The position numbers were made by a program, and so were the translations under genes. The notes beneath the pieces were generated by a model. It worked only from the letters and a program-made list of their open reading frames with translations, did no database searches and had not been told where the DNA came from. A stretch of DNA of 64,000 nucleotides from Rathayibacter sp. SW19 (lineage in GTDB: Bacteria > Actinomycetota > Actinomycetes > Actinomycetales > Microbacteriaceae): positions 2,170,001 through 2,234,000 of the forward strand of contig NZ_CP133020.1 in assembly GCF_030866825.1 (NCBI RefSeq), in the 5' to 3' direction. Positions 18,262 to 30,603 of this stretch are shown one piece after another (the stretch's first letter is position 1; every line of letters begins with the position of its first letter).

Positions 18262-18969
18262 ATGGCGCTAACTCCGGAAGATGTGGTCAACAAGCGGTTT
18301 CAGCCGACGAAGTTCCGTGAGGGCTATGACCAGGATGAGGTCGATGACTTCCTCGACGAGGTGGTCGTCGAGCTTCGCAGGCTCAATCAGGAAAACGACG
18401 AACTGAAGCAGAGGCTGTCGGCAGCAGACTCCCGCCCGGTCGCTCCCGCCGTTGAGCAGCCGGCACCTGCGCCTGTCGCGGCAGCGGTCGCACCAGCTGC
18501 GCCTGTTGTCGCAGCGCCGGTCGTCGCGGCACCCGTCGTTGCGGCGGTCGTCGACGAGACAGCCGGCACCAACAATCTGTTGCAGCTGGCACGTAGACTT
18601 CATGAAGAGCACGTTCGCGAAGGCATCGAGAAGCGCGATGCGCTGATCGCAGAGGGTCATGCAACCGCGGCGCGTGTCGTGGCCGAGGCTGAGTCCAAGC
18701 AGCGCGCGCAGATTTCTGCTCTCGATCAGGAACGCGCGGGCCTTGAGCACCGTATCGACGAACTCCGCACGTTCGAGCGCGACTACCGCGCCAAGCTGAA
18801 GAGTTACATCGAGGGGCAGTTGCGCGACTTGGATGCCTCCGGCGTGTCAGGCAGCCCGGCACCCGTAGCTGCGGCATCCGGTCAGTTCCCCGCCGTGAGC
18901 GTGCCACAGGGCCTCGGCGAGCCGACAGGGGCGACCCAACCACCGACGCTGCAGAGCTTTGGCGGTTAG
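18262..18969 (+). CDS. divIVA: Polar growth protein DivIVA/Wag31
   Basis: A 235-residue coiled-coil protein. The N-terminal DivIVA domain (MALTPEDVVNKRFQPTKFREGYDQDEVDDFLDEV) senses curved membrane, and two coiled coils (about residues 30-55 and 110-190) are split by an Ala/Pro/Val linker that contains three PVVAA repeats. In actinobacteria DivIVA (Wag31) marks the poles and directs apical growth. The ATG lies after a weak GGTGG, and the 122-nt upstream gap suggests its own promoter. It overlaps lspA by 11 nt. Confidence 0.95.
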   Translation: MALTPEDVVNKRFQPTKFREGYDQDEVDDFLDEVVVELRRLNQENDELKQRLSAADSRPVAPAVEQPAPAPVAAAVAPAAPVVAAPVVAAPVVAAVVDETAGTNNLLQLARRLHEEHVREGIEKRDALIAEGHATAARVVAEAESKQRAQISALDQERAGLEHRIDELRTFERDYRAKLKSYIEGQLRDLDASGVSGSPAPVAAASGQFPAVSVPQGLGEPTGATQPPTLQSFGG

Positions 18970-19585
18970 GCCGCGTCCGAAGGTCAGCGTTCGGGCGATC
19001 ATCGTCCTGACCGTTGTCGCTCTGGTCGTGCTGGTCATCGATCAGGTCGCGAAGTTTCTGGTGGTCGCACACCTGACCGAGGGCGTGCGCGTCGAAGTGC
19101 TCGGCCAGTTGCTGCAGTTCTATTTCGTCAAAAACTCCGGGGCTGCATTCTCGATCGGCGCAGGGTCGACGTGGATCTTCACGATCATCGCGTGTGCGGT
19201 GCTGGTGTTCGTGATCTGGTTCGCCCGTCGGATCCGGTCGATCGGCTGGGCGATCTTGTTCGGCCTGCTTCTTGGCGGGCTGCTCGGCAACCTCACAGAC
19301 AGACTGACCCGCGCCCCCGGCTTCGGTCGCGGTGAAGTCGTCGACTTCTTGCAAATTCCGCTGTTGCCCGCGATTTTCAACCTTGCGGACGTCGCAATCG
19401 TCTCGAGTATGGTGCTGTTCCTGATCCTGACGATGCGTGGTGTGTCCCTCGACGGCACACGCCACGGGCAGGTCGCCGGCACGGAAACAGAAGATGCGAC
19501 AGAGCCAGGGGCAAGCGCGGATGCCGAAGCCGAGCCCCGGGACGCAAGCGGCGACAGCACCAGCCAGCGCTTCGGCGCCGCCTAG
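18959..19585 (+). CDS. lspA: Lipoprotein signal peptidase II (LspA)
   Basis: A membrane aspartyl protease that removes signal peptides from lipidated prolipoproteins. It has four membrane segments and the catalytic aspartates D129 (GEVVDF) and D144 (FNLAD), with KNSGAAFS and GGLLGNLTDRL as family motifs. At 208 residues it is longer than usual because of a hydrophilic tail (about 165-208). The only plausible start is a TTG at 18959 overlapping divIVA, with no good ribosome-binding sequence, so it probably depends on coupled translation. Confidence 0.92.
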   Translation: MAVRPRPKVSVRAIIVLTVVALVVLVIDQVAKFLVVAHLTEGVRVEVLGQLLQFYFVKNSGAAFSIGAGSTWIFTIIACAVLVFVIWFARRIRSIGWAILFGLLLGGLLGNLTDRLTRAPGFGRGEVVDFLQIPLLPAIFNLADVAIVSSMVLFLILTMRGVSLDGTRHGQVAGTETEDATEPGASADAEAEPRDASGDSTSQRFGAA

Positions 19586-19591
19586 GTCGCG

Positions 19592-20515
19592 GTGATGGAA
19601 TCACGTCGGCTTCCCCTACCCGACGGGCTCGATGGCGCACGCGTCGACGCCGGACTCGCAAAACTCCTCGGATTCTCGCGTACCTTCGCCGCCGAAGTCG
19701 CAGAGGCCGGCGGAGTGAGCATCGACGGCATTGTCGTCGGAAAGTCGGATCGTCTGCGTGCCGGCGGCATCATCGAGGTCGTCTGGGAGCCGCGCCACGA
19801 AGCGAGAATCGTTCCACTCGCTGTGCCTGAGCTGTCCATCGTTCACGACGATGATGACATCGTCGTTGTGAACAAGCCGGCCGGAGTTGCGGCGCATCCG
19901 TCGGTGGGATGGAGCGGACCAACCGTGCCGGGGGCGCTTGCGGCCGCCGGTTTCCGAATCTCGACCTCCGGCGCAGCAGAGCGAGCCGGCATTGTTCACC
20001 GATTGGACGCGGGCACGAGCGGCCTGATGGTCGTCGCTAAAAGTGAGCGTGCGTACACGTCACTCAAACGAGCGTTCCACGATCGCGAGGTCGAGAAGAT
20101 CTATCACGCGATCGCTCAAGGGCATCCTGATCCGTCTGCGGGTACGATCGATGCGCCGATCGGTCGGCACCCCACATCCGACTGGAAGTTCGCGGTCGTC
20201 TCCGGCGGCAAGCCGTCTGTGACGCACTACGAGACGCTGGAAGCGTTTCGGGCGGCAAGTCTGCTGGAGATCCATCTGGAGACGGGGCGCACCCATCAGA
20301 TTCGGGTGCACCTGGCCGCTGGGCGGCATCCGCTGGTCGGAGACACGATGTACGGCGCCGACCCGACATTGACGGCGAAGCTCGGGTTGACCCGGCAATG
20401 GTTGCATGCGACGCGGCTCGCCTTCCACCACCCGGGATCAGGGCAGTGGGTTCAATTCAGCGCCGACTATCCGGGCGACCTGGCGCACGCCCTCGATGTC
20501 CTGAGCGAGAATTAG
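19592..20515 (+). CDS. RluA-family 23S rRNA pseudouridine synthase (RluD-like)
   Basis: A 307-residue pseudouridine synthase. An N-terminal S4 RNA-binding domain (about residues 14-65) precedes the RluA catalytic domain with the active-site motif IVHRLDAGTSGLMVVAK (catalytic Asp in HRLD). RTHQIRVHLAAGRHPLVGDTMYG is also diagnostic. It probably modifies 23S rRNA uridines. The GTG at 19592 is immediately followed by an ATG at 19595, and either may be used. It follows lspA by 6 nt, a conserved pair. Confidence 0.92.
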   Translation: MMESRRLPLPDGLDGARVDAGLAKLLGFSRTFAAEVAEAGGVSIDGIVVGKSDRLRAGGIIEVVWEPRHEARIVPLAVPELSIVHDDDDIVVVNKPAGVAAHPSVGWSGPTVPGALAAAGFRISTSGAAERAGIVHRLDAGTSGLMVVAKSERAYTSLKRAFHDREVEKIYHAIAQGHPDPSAGTIDAPIGRHPTSDWKFAVVSGGKPSVTHYETLEAFRAASLLEIHLETGRTHQIRVHLAAGRHPLVGDTMYGADPTLTAKLGLTRQWLHATRLAFHHPGSGQWVQFSADYPGDLAHALDVLSEN

Positions 20516-20587
20516 GCTGAAAGCCAAACCACAGCGGCAGCCGCCGTCGCGTGGCAGTTCACCCCCCAGTCAACGGAAGCAGTTGCA

Positions 20588-24103
<3,516 letters not shown>

Positions 24104-24109
24104 ACGAGC

Positions 24110-24631
24110 TCAGGCCGGGCTACCCGGGCGCAGGAACCCACGCTCGTGGTACAGCAGCGCCTCGTCTTCGTCGCCGAGGCCGCCGTCGACGATTTCGGCG
24201 ACGACGACCGCGTTGTTGTGAACCGGAATCCGTTCGATGATGTGGCCGAGCATCCAGCCGGTCACGTCGCGGATGAGTGGAATGCCTTGCGGGCCCGGTG
24301 CCCAATGATCGCCGACGAAACGGATGCTATTGTCTCCGGCCATGAGTTCGGCGACGGCGCGATTGCGCACCCCGAGCATGTGGATGATGACGAAGTCCGT
24401 TGCCTCGATGGCGGGCCAGGCGCTGGCCGTCCTGGCCATATTGAAGCTGGCGAGTGGCGGAACCGCGGACAGCGACGCGAGCGAGGTTGCCGTGAAGCCG
24501 ACCGGTACGCCATCCGGACGCAGTGCCGTCACGATCGCGACACCGGCTGCGTGACGTCGGAACGCCTGTTTGAACGCGGACAAGTTGTCAGAGCCGGTCT
24601 GCAGGGGAGTCGAGGAAGTATCCATACGCAT
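24110..24631 (-). CDS. Flavin reductase-like FMN-binding protein
   Basis: A 173-residue protein of the flavin-reductase-like split-barrel family (FMN-binding). Typical stretches are FRRHAAGVAIVTALRPDGVPVGFTATSLASLSAVPPLASFN and the C-terminal LLYHERGF. Relatives are NAD(P)H:flavin reductases that supply FMNH2 to a partner oxygenase, but no oxygenase gene is adjacent. It runs divergently from hisD, and the 53-nt gap must hold promoters for both. Confidence 0.82.
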   Translation of the reverse strand: MRMDTSSTPLQTGSDNLSAFKQAFRRHAAGVAIVTALRPDGVPVGFTATSLASLSAVPPLASFNMARTASAWPAIEATDFVIIHMLGVRNRAVAELMAGDNSIRFVGDHWAPGPQGIPLIRDVTGWMLGHIIERIPVHNNAVVVAEIVDGGLGDEDEALLYHERGFLRPGSPA

Positions 24632-24669
24632 GCATCAATCGCGAGTGATCTCGATGTATTCCCAACCGC

Positions 24670-24675
24670 TAGGCT
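24670..24675 (+). promoter_or_regulatory. -10 box of hisD; probably leaderless transcript
   Basis: TAGGCT fits the TANNNT -10 pattern and lies 9 nt before the hisD ATG, with no Shine-Dalgarno sequence. Transcription would start at or near the first codon. Confidence 0.5.
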
Positions 24676-24684
24676 GGGCTGGCC

Positions 24685-25995
24685 ATGATCCAAACGATCG
24701 ACCTTCGAGATTCCCAGCCTAGCCGCGCTGAATACCTGCAGCTTGTTCCTCGCTCTGCACTCGATGTTTCGCACGTGGCAGAGACCGCTGCTGCTCTGAT
24801 CGACGCGGTGCGCACACGCGGAGCCAGCGCGCTGGCGGAGCAGGCTGAACGCTTTGACGGGGTGCGGCCGGCGAGCGTGCGGGTCGACGCCGATGACATC
24901 GCTCGGGCGGTGGCGGAATTGCCGGATGCCGTGCGCTTCGCTCTCGAGGAATCCATCGCACGGGTTCGGGTAGCGACCACAGCGCAGCTGCCGCAGCCGG
25001 TGGCAACGCAGATCGCCCCGGGCGCACGAATCGAGCAACGCTGGCAGCCGGTCGAGCGCGCGGGGCTGTACGTGCCCGGCGGCAAAGCACCGCTGGCCTC
25101 CAGCGTCGTGATGAATGCCGTGCCTGCGCAGGTGGCCGGGGTGCGTTCGATCGCGTTGGCGAGTCCGCCGCAGCGGGCGTATTCAGGGCACGTGCACCCG
25201 ACGATTCTTGGCGCAGCCGGGCTTCTTGGCATCGATGAGGTGTACGCCATGGGCGGTGCAGGGGCGATCGGCGCTCTCGCATGGGGTGTCCCCGAGCTCG
25301 ACCTGCAGCCCGTGCACATGATCACCGGGCCAGGCAACATTTATGTGGCTGCTGCCAAACGTCTTGTACGCGGAACAGTGGGCATCGACTCAGAGGCTGG
25401 ACCGACCGAGATTCTGGTCATCGCAGATGCGACGGCAGACGCTCGCTTGATCGCATTCGACCTCATCAGCCAGGCCGAGCACGATGAGGCCGCCGCAGCC
25501 GTGCTGGTCACGGATTCCGCGGAATTCGCCGATCGAGTGCGCGCAGAGCTTGAGGTTCGTGCGCCGCGTACCCGCCACAGCGAACGCGTGCGGACGGCAC
25601 TCAGCGGCCAGCAATCGGCCATCGCACTCGTCGACGACCTGCAAATGGCGGCCGCGTTCAGCAATGCGTATGGCCCGGAACACCTTGAGATCCAGACTGC
25701 GGACCCCGACCGTGTGCTCGCGATGATCGAGAACGCCGGCGCGATCTTCGTCGGGTCGGCTGCACCAGTGAGCCTCGGCGACTATCTCGCAGGTTCCAAC
25801 CATGTCCTGCCGACTGGTGGCCAGTCACGGTTCTCCTCAGGCCTCGGCGCGTACTCGTTTCTGCGGCCGCAGCAGGTCGTGCGTTACGACACCGCGGCGC
25901 TGTCCGCCGTCGCTGACAAGATCCTCGCCTTGTCCGACGCGGAAGATCTGCCCGCGCACGGCGAAGCGGTCACCGCCCGATTCCAGAGCGAGTGA
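24685..25995 (+). CDS. hisD: Histidinol dehydrogenase HisD
   Basis: A 436-residue zinc enzyme that catalyses the last two steps of histidine synthesis, L-histidinol to L-histidine with two NAD+. The signature GPGNIYVAAAKRLVRGTVGIDSEAGPTEI is intact, followed by the zinc and active-site region ISQAEHDE and GPEHLEI. No other his gene adjoins it in the window. It appears to be transcribed from its own promoter immediately before the ATG. Confidence 0.96.
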   Translation: MIQTIDLRDSQPSRAEYLQLVPRSALDVSHVAETAAALIDAVRTRGASALAEQAERFDGVRPASVRVDADDIARAVAELPDAVRFALEESIARVRVATTAQLPQPVATQIAPGARIEQRWQPVERAGLYVPGGKAPLASSVVMNAVPAQVAGVRSIALASPPQRAYSGHVHPTILGAAGLLGIDEVYAMGGAGAIGALAWGVPELDLQPVHMITGPGNIYVAAAKRLVRGTVGIDSEAGPTEILVIADATADARLIAFDLISQAEHDEAAAAVLVTDSAEFADRVRAELEVRAPRTRHSERVRTALSGQQSAIALVDDLQMAAAFSNAYGPEHLEIQTADPDRVLAMIENAGAIFVGSAAPVSLGDYLAGSNHVLPTGGQSRFSSGLGAYSFLRPQQVVRYDTAALSAVADKILALSDAEDLPAHGEAVTARFQSE

Positions 25996-26032
25996 TCACT
26001 CGCCCCGAACGCAATCCGACAGGCACGTCGGC

Positions 26033-26038
26033 TAGTCT
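26033..26038 (+). promoter_or_regulatory. -10 box of nrdR; probably leaderless transcript
   Basis: TAGTCT lies 6 nt before the nrdR ATG, with no ribosome-binding sequence, which places the predicted transcription start on the start codon. Confidence 0.55.
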
Positions 26039-26044
26039 TTTGGC

Positions 26045-26506
26045 ATGTTCTGCCCGTTCTGCCGCCACCCCGACTCGCGTGTGATCGATTCCCGTACCAG
26101 CGACGACGGGCTGTCGATCCGTCGTCGTCGCCAGTGCCCGGAGTGCGGAGGACGCTTCAGCACGATCGAGACGGCGAGTCTGACGGTCATCAAGCGCAGC
26201 GGAGTCGCTGAGCCGTTCAGTCGCGAAAAGATCGTCAGTGGCGTGCGCAAGGCTTGTCAGGGGCGTCCCGTGACCGACACCGACCTCGCCTTGCTGGCGC
26301 AGCGCGCCGAGGAGACGATCAGGGCGACAGGCGTGTCGCAGATCGAGGCCAATGAAATCGGACTCGCCATCTTGCCGCCGTTGCGCGAACTGGATGAAGT
26401 CGCGTATCTGCGGTTCGCGAGTGTCTATCAGGCGTTCGCTTCGCTGAGCGATTTTGAAGAGGCGATCGCGCGATTGCGATCTGAGCACGCGGACACGAGC
26501 GCGTGA
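26045..26506 (+). CDS. nrdR: Transcriptional repressor NrdR
   Basis: A 153-residue ribonucleotide reductase regulator. It has an N-terminal zinc ribbon with C3-x2-C6 and C31-x2-C34, the following GGRFSTIE, and an ATP-cone domain (about residues 50-140; VIKRSGVAEPFSREKIVSGV). NrdR senses ATP/dATP and represses nrd operons. No nrd gene is in this window, so its targets lie elsewhere. Confidence 0.96.
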   Translation: MFCPFCRHPDSRVIDSRTSDDGLSIRRRRQCPECGGRFSTIETASLTVIKRSGVAEPFSREKIVSGVRKACQGRPVTDTDLALLAQRAEETIRATGVSQIEANEIGLAILPPLRELDEVAYLRFASVYQAFASLSDFEEAIARLRSEHADTSA

Positions 26507-26537
26507 GCCGGTGCCCATAGAATCGCACGCCGACCGC

Positions 26538-26543
26538 TAGGGT
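26538..26543 (+). promoter_or_regulatory. -10 box of pyrD; probably leaderless transcript
   Basis: TAGGGT lies 9 nt before the pyrD ATG. The intervening sequence contains no clear Shine-Dalgarno motif. Confidence 0.45.
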
Positions 26544-26552
26544 TGCAGCGGC

Positions 26553-27584
26553 ATGTATCGCATTCTCTTCTCACTGGTTCTGCGTCGTATCGACCCGGAG
26601 CGCGCGCATCATCTTGCATTTCTCGTGATCCGCTTTCTGCCGATTTTCGGCATCGGACGTGTCGTCCGGCGCTTCACGCGCCCGCACATCGACCTGGCAG
26701 TGGACACGTTGGGATTGCATTTCGATTCGCCGTTCGGCGTCGCGGCCGGGTTCGACAAGGATGCCGAAGCGGTCATCGGACTCGGTCAGTTGGGCTTCGG
26801 CCACGTCGAAGTCGGAACTCTGACTGCGATCGCGCAGCCCGGTAACCCGAAGCCGCGCCTGTTCCGGCTGATTCCGGATCATGCGGTGATCAATCGGATG
26901 GGATTCAACAACGGGGGAGTGGCCGCGGCCACGGCGCGGCTGTGCAGCGTGCGCGCGCATGCCCGGCGACCTGTGCTCGGCATCAACATCGGAAAGAGCC
27001 GCGTCGTTTCACTCGAGGATGCGGTCGCCGACTACTGCGAGAGTGCGCGCGTCTTGGCGCCGCTCGCCGACTACCTCGCCGTCAACGTCAGCTCCCCGAA
27101 CACGCCCGGGTTGCGCGGACTCCAGGAAATCGACCTGCTCGCTCCGCTGCTGACCGCGGTCAAAGCGGTGGCAGCGGCCACACCCGTGCTGGTGAAGATC
27201 TCTCCAGACTTGTCCGATGAGGCGGTCGTTCGCATCACCGAGCTCGTGGTCGAACTCGGCCTGAACGGCATCATCGCGACGAACACCACCACGACACGCA
27301 GCGGGTTGCGCACGCCCGCCGAAATCGTCGGTGCGGCTGGAACCGGGGGATTGTCCGGCGCCCCGTTGCGCACACGATCGCTCGAAGTGCTGCGACTCGT
27401 GCGCTCGCACGTGCCCGCTGAGCTGTGCATCATCTCCGTCGGCGGTGTCGAAACGGCTGCAGACGTTGCGGAGAGACTGAACGCGGGCGCCACCCTTGTG
27501 CAGGGCTACACCGCGTTCCTCTACAGGGGACCGCTCTGGGCCGCTCAGATCAACCGCGGGCTCGCACGCCGCAGCCGCCCGTAG
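26553..27584 (+). CDS. pyrD: Quinone-dependent dihydroorotate dehydrogenase PyrD
   Basis: A class 2 dihydroorotate dehydrogenase (343 residues) that oxidises dihydroorotate to orotate in pyrimidine synthesis with quinone as acceptor. The N-terminal amphipathic extension (MYRILFSLVLRRIDPERAHHLAF) is the membrane-association module of class 2 enzymes. FMN-binding and catalytic stretches are VAAGFDKDAEAV, VEVGTLTAIAQPGNPKPR, VNVSSPNTPGLRGLQ (catalytic Ser region), IATNTTTTR and GGVETAADV. Confidence 0.96.
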   Translation: MYRILFSLVLRRIDPERAHHLAFLVIRFLPIFGIGRVVRRFTRPHIDLAVDTLGLHFDSPFGVAAGFDKDAEAVIGLGQLGFGHVEVGTLTAIAQPGNPKPRLFRLIPDHAVINRMGFNNGGVAAATARLCSVRAHARRPVLGINIGKSRVVSLEDAVADYCESARVLAPLADYLAVNVSSPNTPGLRGLQEIDLLAPLLTAVKAVAAATPVLVKISPDLSDEAVVRITELVVELGLNGIIATNTTTTRSGLRTPAEIVGAAGTGGLSGAPLRTRSLEVLRLVRSHVPAELCIISVGGVETAADVAERLNAGATLVQGYTAFLYRGPLWAAQINRGLARRSRP

Positions 27585-27599
27585 CCGACGGGTGGGCCC

Positions 27600-28472
27600 C
27601 TACGACCGCTCAGGCGTTCCCTGGTGAAAGCGCAGCCGCCAGTGGGATCCCTGGCGCACCCACAGCGAACTGCGCAGTCGCGCGCCCGCGTTCGTCTCCG
27701 ACCGGTACGTCAGTAGGATGACCCCGTCTGCGATCGCATCCGTCGTCACGTCCTCGACGGTTGCGCTGGTCCGCGGATCGGACTCGAGTATTTGCAGCAC
27801 AGTGTCGCGGTCGTAATGTCGACCGGAAGCACCGATCTCCTCGAACTGCGGATGCAGCAGCCGGGCCACCTCCGCAGCGTCGGCCCGCACCAGCGGATCG
27901 AGCAGGCGGCGCTCCAACCGTTCGACCGTCGCGGCATCGCTCAGTGCGGCGGCGGCGACATCAATGCCGAACAGGGTATCCGTGTCGTCAAGAGCTCGAG
28001 CCGCTTTGCGGCTCCAGCCTGGGCCGGAATCGAGCGCTGAGCCGTTCTGGTATGCCAGCGCTGCCGCTCGTGCACGCTCGTCAGCAGCCTCGTTGAGGGT
28101 GTGTCCTGCGTGCCCCTTGACCCATTCGAAGCGAAAGCGACGGCCGGCAATCGCCGCATCGAGCTCCTTGATCAACTCGAGGTTGAGCACGGCGGAGCCG
28201 TCAGCCTTGCGCCAGCCTTTGCGTTTCCAGCCGGGCATCCACTTCGTCACGGTGTTGATCACGTACTGGCTGTCGCAGAGCACGTGCAGTTCCTGATCGG
28301 CATCGTCAGCGGTGGCCGTGAACAGGTCGAGCACGGCCATGAGTTCGCCTTGGTTATTGGTGCCGTGCGGCCAGCCGCCTGCAGCCCAATGATCCTCGTC
28401 GACGTACCACGCCCAACCGGCGGGGCCAGGGTTTCCGAGAGCGGAACCGTCTGCCGCCGCAGTGATCGTCAT
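27600..28472 (-). CDS. RNase HI fused to a C-terminal DUF4440/NTF2-like domain
   Basis: A 290-residue two-domain protein. Residues 1-140 are a type 1 RNase H with the expected metal-binding residues D8, E43, D67 and D131 and the H124 loop (WVKGHAGHTLNEAADERA), so it should cut the RNA strand of RNA:DNA hybrids. Residues about 175-290 resemble DUF4440 (SnoaL/NTF2-like; LLDPLVRADAAEVARLLHPQFEEIG... and SSLWVRQGSHWRLRFHQGT), a fold that binds small ligands or mediates dimers. The fused domain's job is unknown. Its ATG overlaps the stop of the upstream DUF3043 gene by 1 nt. Confidence 0.85.
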   Translation of the reverse strand: MTITAAADGSALGNPGPAGWAWYVDEDHWAAGGWPHGTNNQGELMAVLDLFTATADDADQELHVLCDSQYVINTVTKWMPGWKRKGWRKADGSAVLNLELIKELDAAIAGRRFRFEWVKGHAGHTLNEAADERARAAALAYQNGSALDSGPGWSRKAARALDDTDTLFGIDVAAAALSDAATVERLERRLLDPLVRADAAEVARLLHPQFEEIGASGRHYDRDTVLQILESDPRTSATVEDVTTDAIADGVILLTYRSETNAGARLRSSLWVRQGSHWRLRFHQGTPERS

Positions 28473-29074
28473 CAGCGCGGATAGTGCCCGCGCTTGACCT
28501 GCGGCTTCGGCAGGCGGATCACACGCAATTGCAGTGCGCGCATCGCGGCATACCAGCGCACTCCACGCTCAACCTTGCTTTCCCCGAATTTGGCGGCAAG
28601 TTTTCGCCGAACGGTGAAGCCGAGAAAGAAGCAGTCGACGACGGCGATGAGGAAGAACGTCCACAATGCGATGATCCCGTACACCTGCATCTCGCGCTGA
28701 GGCAGGAAGGTCAGCACGATCACCAGCAGCATCACCGGAATCATGATCTCGCCGACGCTGAAACGCGCGTCCACGTAGTCCCTGACAAAACGCCGTTGGG
28801 GCCCTTTGTCGCGGGCGGTGAGATAACGGTCGTCACCTGCGGCCATGCCGAGGCGCGCCTTTTCTCGCGACTCTGCGTTTTTCGACCGCGCCTGTCGCGC
28901 TGCTTCTTTGCGGTCCTCTGGCACGAGGGGACGCTTGTTGGCAGCCTCGCGTTCCTTGCGGCTCGGCGTCGGATGCCCCTTGCCGGCCTGTTCGAGGCGC
29001 GCTGCGGTCTCCTCCGCCGTCTCAGGCGGGTGCGTCTGTGCAGCAGATTCGGAAGCGGTTGGTCGTTTTGCCAC
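28472..29074 (-). CDS. DUF3043 membrane protein
   Basis: A 200-residue actinobacterial DUF3043 protein. The N-terminal half is highly charged and rich in Lys, Arg and Glu (HPTPSRKEREAANKRPLVP). Two membrane segments follow (about residues 110-130 and 135-155), then a basic tail. Its function is unknown; the basic N-terminus could bind nucleic acid or lipid heads. It overlaps the RNase HI gene by 1 nt and is likely co-transcribed with it. Confidence 0.82.
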   Translation of the reverse strand: MAKRPTASESAAQTHPPETAEETAARLEQAGKGHPTPSRKEREAANKRPLVPEDRKEAARQARSKNAESREKARLGMAAGDDRYLTARDKGPQRRFVRDYVDARFSVGEIMIPVMLLVIVLTFLPQREMQVYGIIALWTFFLIAVVDCFFLGFTVRRKLAAKFGESKVERGVRWYAAMRALQLRVIRLPKPQVKRGHYPR

Positions 29075-29099
29075 GGTGAATCCTCAATCGTTGTCGTCT

Positions 29100-29105
29100 T
29101 AAGAT
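29100..29105 (+). promoter_or_regulatory. -10 box of the M20 peptidase gene; probably leaderless
   Basis: TAAGAT lies 7 nt before the ATG at 29113, with no Shine-Dalgarno sequence in between. Confidence 0.5.
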
Positions 29106-29112
29106 TACCTGC

Positions 29113-30564
29113 ATGATGCACAGCGAAGAGAACGTCAACCAATCGACAACGGATGAGGCGGTCACGAGGGCGGTGGGTGAGGGTCTGCCCAGTGCGATCG
29201 CCGACTTGGGAGCACTCGTGCGCATCCCATCGGTCTCCTGGGCAGCGTTCGATCCTGCACACGTTGCAGCCAGTGCGGATGCCGTCGCGTCGCTGTTGCG
29301 TAACCTTGGCGTCTTCGACACGGTGACGATCAGCCGAGCACCGATCGGCACGGGCAGCGCGGGCGAAGTGGGCGAGGTGGGCGAAACACTGGGTCAGCCG
29401 GCCGTGCTCGCGGCCCGTGCCGCCAAGGCAGGCCACCCCACCGTGCTGCTGTACGCTCACCACGACGTGCAGCCGCCGGGGCAGGACGCCGACTGGGAAA
29501 CGGCACCTTTCGAGCCGACCGTGCGCGGTGACCGCCTCTACGGCAGGGGCGCTGCCGACGACAAGGCAGGAGTGATGACGCACATCGCGGCAATTCGCGC
29601 ACTGGCCGACGCGAGCAATGGTGACATCGAGCTTGGCTTGTCCGTCTTCATCGAAGGGGAGGAGGAGTACGGCTCGCGGTCCTTTGCGAACTTCCTCCAC
29701 CAGCACCAGGACACCCTCGCTGCCGACGTGATCATCGTGGCCGATTCGGACAATTGGGATGTCAAGACGCCCGCATTGACGGTCTCGCTGCGGGGCAACG
29801 TGACGTTCCACCTGACCGTGCGCACGCTGGCGCACGCGTCCCACTCCGGAATGTTCGGCGGCGCCGTGCCGGATGCGATGCTGGCGATGATCCGTCTGCT
29901 TGCCACGTTGCATTCCGACGACGGCTCTGTGGCCGTCGCCGGTCTGCACGCCGTTGACGCTCAAACTCCTGACTACGACGAAACTCAGCTGCGCGAGGAG
30001 GCAGCGTTGCTCGACGGCGTCACTCCGATCGGCACGGGCGGCATTCTGAGTCGGCTGTGGACCAAACCGGCGATCACGGTCACCGGAATCGATGCGCCGA
30101 GCATCGCCAACGCATCCAATACGCTGTCGCCGGCGGTGACCGTTCAAATCAGCGCGCGGATCGCGCCGGGCCAGACAGCCGGAGATGCGTTCGCCGCTAT
30201 CGAGCAGCATCTGCGCGAGCACGCGCCTTTCGGCGCAACGCTTGAGTTCGACGACGTCGACACGGGTGAACCCTTCCTGGTCGACACCAGCGGCTGGGCA
30301 GTGGACGAGGTCAAGCGGGCAATGTCCGACGGATGGGGCGTAGACCCGGTCGAGACCGGCATCGGCGGGTCGATCCCATTCATCGCCGACCTGGTAGGAG
30401 TGTTCCCGGAGGCCCAGATTTTAGTCACCGGCGTCGAGGATCCGGACACCCGCGCGCACAGTCCCAATGAATCGCTGCACCTCGGCGTGTTCAAGCGGGC
30501 GATCATGACAGAGGCGCTGTTCTTGGCACGGCTGAACGAAGCTCGGCCGGATTCTCATCGATAA
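29113..30564 (+). CDS. M20-family dipeptidase/carboxypeptidase
   Basis: A 483-residue di-zinc metallopeptidase of the M20 family (ArgE/DapE/CPG2/carnosine dipeptidase type). Metal and catalytic stretches are YAHHDVQPPG, GRGAADDKAGVM, FIEGEEEYGS, ADSDNWD and the C-terminal NESLHLGVF. The lid or dimerisation domain lies between about residues 215 and 380. It probably hydrolyses dipeptides or N-acylated amino acids in the cytoplasm; the exact substrate cannot be read from sequence. Confidence 0.88.
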   Translation: MMHSEENVNQSTTDEAVTRAVGEGLPSAIADLGALVRIPSVSWAAFDPAHVAASADAVASLLRNLGVFDTVTISRAPIGTGSAGEVGEVGETLGQPAVLAARAAKAGHPTVLLYAHHDVQPPGQDADWETAPFEPTVRGDRLYGRGAADDKAGVMTHIAAIRALADASNGDIELGLSVFIEGEEEYGSRSFANFLHQHQDTLAADVIIVADSDNWDVKTPALTVSLRGNVTFHLTVRTLAHASHSGMFGGAVPDAMLAMIRLLATLHSDDGSVAVAGLHAVDAQTPDYDETQLREEAALLDGVTPIGTGGILSRLWTKPAITVTGIDAPSIANASNTLSPAVTVQISARIAPGQTAGDAFAAIEQHLREHAPFGATLEFDDVDTGEPFLVDTSGWAVDEVKRAMSDGWGVDPVETGIGGSIPFIADLVGVFPEAQILVTGVEDPDTRAHSPNESLHLGVFKRAIMTEALFLARLNEARPDSHR

Positions 30565-30603
30565 CGAGTATGATTTCGTTCAATTCGCACGATAAGGAGC
30601 GCC

